In this document: in pieces, positions 60,101 to 64,000 of the stretch
Layout of the letters: every line of letters starts with the position of its first letter
Position numbering within the stretch: the first letter of the stretch is position 1
Assembly (NCBI RefSeq): GCF_010389155.1
Contig: NC_057766.1
Location: forward strand, 33,799,516 to 33,863,515
DNA: 64,000 bases
DNA from: Erigeron canadensis
Lineage: Eukaryota; Streptophyta; Magnoliopsida; Asterales; Asteraceae
Direction of reading: 5' to 3'
The notes under the pieces: generated by a model
What the model saw: the letters and a program-made list of their open reading frames with translations, nothing else
What the model was told of the DNA's origin: nothing
The model's database searches: none
Program-made: the position numbers and the translations under genes

Positions 60101-61258
60101 ATGCAGAGAAACTATTAAAAATTTCCACCTCAATATTATACACAAATGTTTCAATATTTACTATGATTTCAAATCAGATTGTTATTGTAATTAGTGCCTA
60201 TAGGTTAGTACTTTATCACTTTAGATGAATGAATCTGTTGGTTGTTAGTTGTTACAAATGTCAAAAGGATAGAAAATAAAAATCAGTAACTAGTTAGCAT
60301 ATTGTTATGTTTTTATTGTAGATGCTAACTCCGTTTATTTATATATTATATCTCAGTTTTATTGTTAAAAAAACGATAATTTGTCACTTTAATTAATATA
60401 ATTATAATTATTCTTTTTTTCAATGAACAACAAATTCTAAATTACTATTAACTATTTAAATACACTAAATAAACACCATTATCAAGGTTTGAACTTTGAT
60501 TTTCTCTACAATAGAGTAAAATCTCTACCACCCTACCTAAGTAATAATGACTAATTATTCATATAAAGTGGGAAACCGGTGATGAGTTAGTGATATACAC
60601 TATAAACTCCACAGACATAATTTAATTATGACTCATGTTTTGAGAATACAAGTATGAATAATTTCTTGTTCTTGAAATATTTATTTTTCCTTTACATGAT
60701 TTTTATGTGATCGAATAAAATTAAGGGGTTTTGTTAAAGGAAGTCTTAAAAACTTTCGTTAAGATTTATTAAATAGTGCTATAATTATCATAAAATCTAA
60801 AGGTGAACTTTTGATATGAAAAGATACAATTCCTTTAAAACTTTAATGACTTCATTTAGCATTTTCTTAAAATTAAAACAAAGAGCGTGGCAACAATTTA
60901 AGTCGGGGGCGCGTGCTAATGAGTCTCCCATCTTCCATTTCAAGTATTATACACTTTAAAGTCCAACATCATTAATTAACATCAACTTCACTACCCCTTT
61001 AGAAAATCCAAGAAATCAAAGATTTACATTTGCATTTGCATGCCCACATAAATAAAAATAAATTTATAAATTCATTTCAAAATGTTTGCATAAAACCCTC
61101 ATCCCCCCACATTCACCATTCTCATAAAATCCCAAACACACACACACACACAAATCAAAAAAAGAAAAAGAAAAAATTGAATAATGTGATCAATTATTTG
61201 TCCTTTTTTTATTCTTAAGGTTGAATTAGCATTTGTGATCAAGAATCCAAGATTTCAA
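57177..61258. other. Intergenic, no gene seen
   Basis: AT-rich DNA. Dispersed repeats similar to 1735-1860 lie at 57690-57830 and about 60725-60870. A direct duplication of ACAAAATTTATTGACAAGCA lies at 58507 and 58604, within copies of 37 bp or more. (AAT)n and (TA)n microsatellites lie near 59595-59655 and 59160-59178. The last 300 bases have CACACACAC and a polypurine leader before the 61259 gene. Confidence 0.5.
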
Positions 61259-61780
61259 ATGGGTCATGAAATAAACAAAATCCCATCAAAACCCACCACC
61301 GGAATCTCAAAAAGATGCCGCCGGCAAGTGGAAGACGCCGGAGAAGTTGAATGTTCCGATAAGTCGTCATCTTCATCATCAATATCATGTAAGTCATGCA
61401 CTGCAAGAGTGATTGCTGATTGTGTGGCAATCTGTTGTTGCCCATGTGCTCTTGTCAACTTTTTTACACTCACATTGGTTAAAGTTCCGTATATGATGGG
61501 TAGAAAATATTTGAGTAATTTGAGTAAAAAAAAGAAGTTGAAAAATGATCAAGAAAAAGGCGGAAATATATCGAAAAAAGATGAGACTAGTAAAAATCAG
61601 GATTTGGGAGAAGTAGTAACTGCCATTGTGGAAAGTGAAAATGAAGAAGAATTAATGGAAAGTAGTAATAATAAGTATAGTGCAAGATTTGAAGCTGAAA
61701 GAGTTTGGTTAGAATTGTATAGAGTTGATCATTTGGGTTTTGGTAGAGTTTCTTTCAATGGTATTCAATCACTTGGTTAA
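61259..61780 (+). CDS. Plant-specific Cys-rich membrane-type protein
   Basis: A single-exon gene for 173 residues starting at the ATG of MGHEINKIPS. An in-frame GTG further up is not needed. The N-terminus is basic and serine-rich, with an SSSSSSIS run near 40. A cysteine-rich hydrophobic segment follows at about 47-77 (SCTARVIADCVAICCCPCAL, then VNFFTLTLVKVP) and may be a single membrane helix. After it comes a lysine-rich stretch and an acidic region, and the end is ERVWLELYRVDHLGFGRVSF. This matches a family of small uncharacterised proteins in dicots (At3g11690/At5g06380-like, from memory). The CCCPCA motif could be palmitoylated or metal binding, which is inference. No biochemical function is known to me. 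Confidence 0.8.
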   Translation: MGHEINKIPSKPTTGISKRCRRQVEDAGEVECSDKSSSSSSISCKSCTARVIADCVAICCCPCALVNFFTLTLVKVPYMMGRKYLSNLSKKKKLKNDQEKGGNISKKDETSKNQDLGEVVTAIVESENEEELMESSNNKYSARFEAERVWLELYRVDHLGFGRVSFNGIQSLG

Positions 61781-62737
61781 TTACTACTAGTGTACTACTC
61801 GTATTAATTAGTGGTAATTAGTACACATTTGTAACCATTTCGATCAATCTCTAACATCAATTTTGACATGCATTATAATTGTTCATATCAAAAGTATGTA
61901 CGTAATAATGTAATGCATGTTGAAACAAGATTGAACAAAAATCATAATATAGCAATGTACTTCTTGCTGCATATTAGGCTCTTATCTTGTAACGAATTAA
62001 GCGATTGGGTTTAGTTTATATATTGTTTAAAATGACTTTAATAAACATGGTTATTGAATTGTATCAAAAATCGAATAGTGCAGTTTTGTACTTTGAGTGT
62101 AAAATGTTTGTGGTCCTTCCACCTGAGATTGGGACAGAATTAGTGCCCAATGGCCCAATGAGCAATATATGAATAGATCCTGCAGGGTAAGAGCGACCCA
62201 TCAACATGTCACTTTTGGTCTTCTGTTCCAAAGGCAAAAATTATTGACATCCAACCTCATGCATATATTGTACTAGTCCCGCAATTATGTTCAATTGAAT
62301 CATCAGGATCGTCAACAGAAGTACCATTACCAATCAGTTTAAGAATCAACAGTATATATAAATCAACTAGTTTACAGGCCTATGTGATACGCCGCCATCC
62401 TTGGGAGAAACTTGATGTCAAAAAAATCTAGGCATACATTATTGAATAATTGCGTAGTAACATTACAAACAAACTATGGTTTGTATACAATACATATTTT
62501 TCTTGCTTAGAACATCTTAAATTGGTAAACATTATGATAAATCCATGTATCGGAGAGCATTATCTTATAGCTGTTAAAGAAGAAGAAAAAGAACATTTTA
62601 ATCAATCTATGTAGGTGTTCAGGATGGTAAAAAGTTTAAACTAAACTTTACTGTCAAAAGGTCAGATGTGAAGTCAAACCAATGGTTTTCTGCTGAGAAC
62701 TCAACTGTTACCATAAATTTTGTTTGTATGTTTGCTA
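61781..62737. other. Intergenic, 3' of the Cys-rich gene
   Basis: Probably the 3' UTR in its first part. No gene is seen. Confidence 0.5.
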
Positions 62738-63453
62738 TCATGTTGCTTCAGTCCATAATCCAACTTCCCTCCAGTAATCAGCTTCACCTGTCATCCCACA
62801 GGGAAAAGAAGTACACTGGGAGTGCTTAGTGCCATAATTCTTGTATAGTTTGTGGAAATAATCATCCACTACAGATAACTACTCCTGTTGAAGCTTAAGT
62901 GAACTTTTAAACAAACATTCGATAGTCATTAAAAAAAATGACCATTTATATGTAGATAGGTCTATCCAGGTGGTATTTAATCTCAAAAAATCAAACAGTT
63001 AAAGTATAAAGGAAAATACAAATAGCTATGATGGGAAGGCGAAATGGGTCATATGTTGTCCAAGTAGTATTCTAGCTGCTGAAAACCTCCTAAATCATTT
63101 TCTAATCATGTTTGACACAACTAAATTTTTGTAATTATATTTGTTACATTGACAATTCATTTAATTTTATGTTGGAATAATGTGGTTTTGGTCAACCCAA
63201 CCCCACCTGCACTGTTTTGACCCACACCAAAGAATTTCCTGATTTGAATTGTTACCCAACCAGCAAGACCCGCCCACTTTGCCACCCTTACAAAACTGTA
63301 TACAGCGACTGTTGCACAGGACAACACAGATTTCTGAAACTCCAAGCACATTGGCACAGGTCAATTTCTTCAACATATGGATCACCTGGTGAGTATTCTA
63401 ATATTCTAGGTGACAGTTCAAAAGCAACCCTATCATGAACCTGCGTAGTGAAC
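62738..63453 (-). CDS. Possible last exons of an unidentified gene
   Basis: Two candidate exons on the minus strand join in phase. The upstream one is 63386-63453 (acceptor TTTGTAG|GTTCAC, donor CACCAG|GTGATC), coding FTTQVHDRVAFELSPRILEYSP. The last is 62738-62787, coding GEADYWREVGLWTEAT and then a stop. The sequence has coding character (codon-like variation, good splice sites), but I do not recognise the family. Exons further 5' would lie toward 63500-64000 or beyond; a stretch near 63480-63590 has partial coding character but no matching splice junction was found. The gene may be partial in this window, or a pseudogene. Confidence 0.3.
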
Positions 63454-64000
63454 CTACAAAGTATAAACCATGAGACTATGCCATGAAATAGTACCACAAA
63501 AAAACGGTTTGAATGCGTGAGGATCCAGAGCAAGGTAATCATGAAACCCTCTCATAGTCACATTTAGCTCTAATGGATGCCTTCAGATTAAAGAAGATAC
63601 TTTATACCTAAATGAATGCAGAATGCAGATATCATGTGGGCAAAAACCTTCACATATCAGCAACCCATAGTATACAAAATGTGATCAGTTGATTTGTACA
63701 CCAATAGACTTTTTGTATAAGCATGGATATTCTTTATTCATCATGCAAAGCTTTTCCCTAATATAAAAAAGAAAAAAAGTCTTATTTAACATTGATAATG
63801 TTATACAAACTTTCTAAGATGCTCCTTTAACCTTCTGGGCTGAAACAAAGGAGCACCTTTGTAGCTATCTATTTCTTTCAATATACAACTCAATATAAGC
63901 ATTTTCTGCACATTCAGAAGCACTAATAATGCAAAACTGTCACACTTCACATCTACTATAAACAGTCGGAAACAACTAGGAACCCTGAGCTCCGTTTAAA
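63454..64000. other. Right edge, no confident feature
   Basis: The minus-strand segment 63480-63590 could code for ELNVTMRGFHDYLALDPHAF and a little more, but it ends in a stop with no usable donor. It may be an exon of the same unidentified gene. The rest is AT-rich and unassigned. Confidence 0.3.

Overview
The window is AT-rich nuclear DNA from a flowering plant, most likely a eudicot. Genes have many short exons with GT/AG introns and plant-specific families (DUF1645, plant ABCC half-clades, a plant GCK/STE20 kinase). The spaces between are crowded with plant-type DNA transposons, solo LTRs and tRNA-derived SINEs. The style of the repeats and of the single-gene Harbinger elements would fit Asteraceae, but that is a weak inference.

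Host genes. (1) A DUF1645 gene on the minus strand (8812-9522). (2) A 19-exon STE20/GCK-type protein kinase on the plus strand (32147-36913). (3) A seven-exon proteasome assembly chaperone 3 (PAC3/PSMG3-like) gene on the minus strand (38086-39454). It is too finely split to show as an open reading frame and was read exon by exon; it lies tail to tail with the kinase. (4) A 12-exon full-length ABCC (MRP-type) transporter on the plus strand (45541-50930). (5) A small plant-specific Cys-rich membrane-type protein on the plus strand (61259-61780). (6) Possible last exons of an unidentified minus-strand gene at the right edge (62738-63453).

Mobile DNA by region. 2.3-5.7 kb: a fold-back element with arms rich in AAAATCGC, split by a 2.7 kb solo LTR with a perfect 5-bp target duplication. 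7.4-8.0 kb: a SINE-like piece and a 103-bp MITE with perfect ends. 10.1-12.1 kb: a complete PIF/Harbinger element with an intact DDE transposase and TTA target duplication. 12.2-12.9 kb: a decayed LINE reverse transcriptase. 14.3-15.6 kb: tRNA-like SINE sequence and an LTR-like remnant. 18.0-24.6 kb: a nest of a Mutator-like element with 10-bp target duplication, a second AAAATCGC fold-back, two copies of a GGTACCCGCG-ended element, and a 3 kb solo LTR inside one of them. 24.7-28.3 kb: two more terminal-inverted-repeat elements without recognisable transposase. 28.4 and 30.5 kb: two SINEs with long target duplications. 39.9 and 56.7 kb: hAT-type MITEs. 41.9-43.85 kb: a second Harbinger element carrying only the Myb/SANT-like partner gene, with in-frame stops.

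The most interesting system-level observation is that the two Harbinger elements are almost the same size (1963 and 1938 bp). Each carries exactly one of the two genes that Pong/PIF-type elements normally carry together, and both have duplicated 3' subterminal blocks. This invites the idea of a split, trans-complementing transposition system. The second is the conserved-looking pairing of the kinase with the proteasome chaperone gene.
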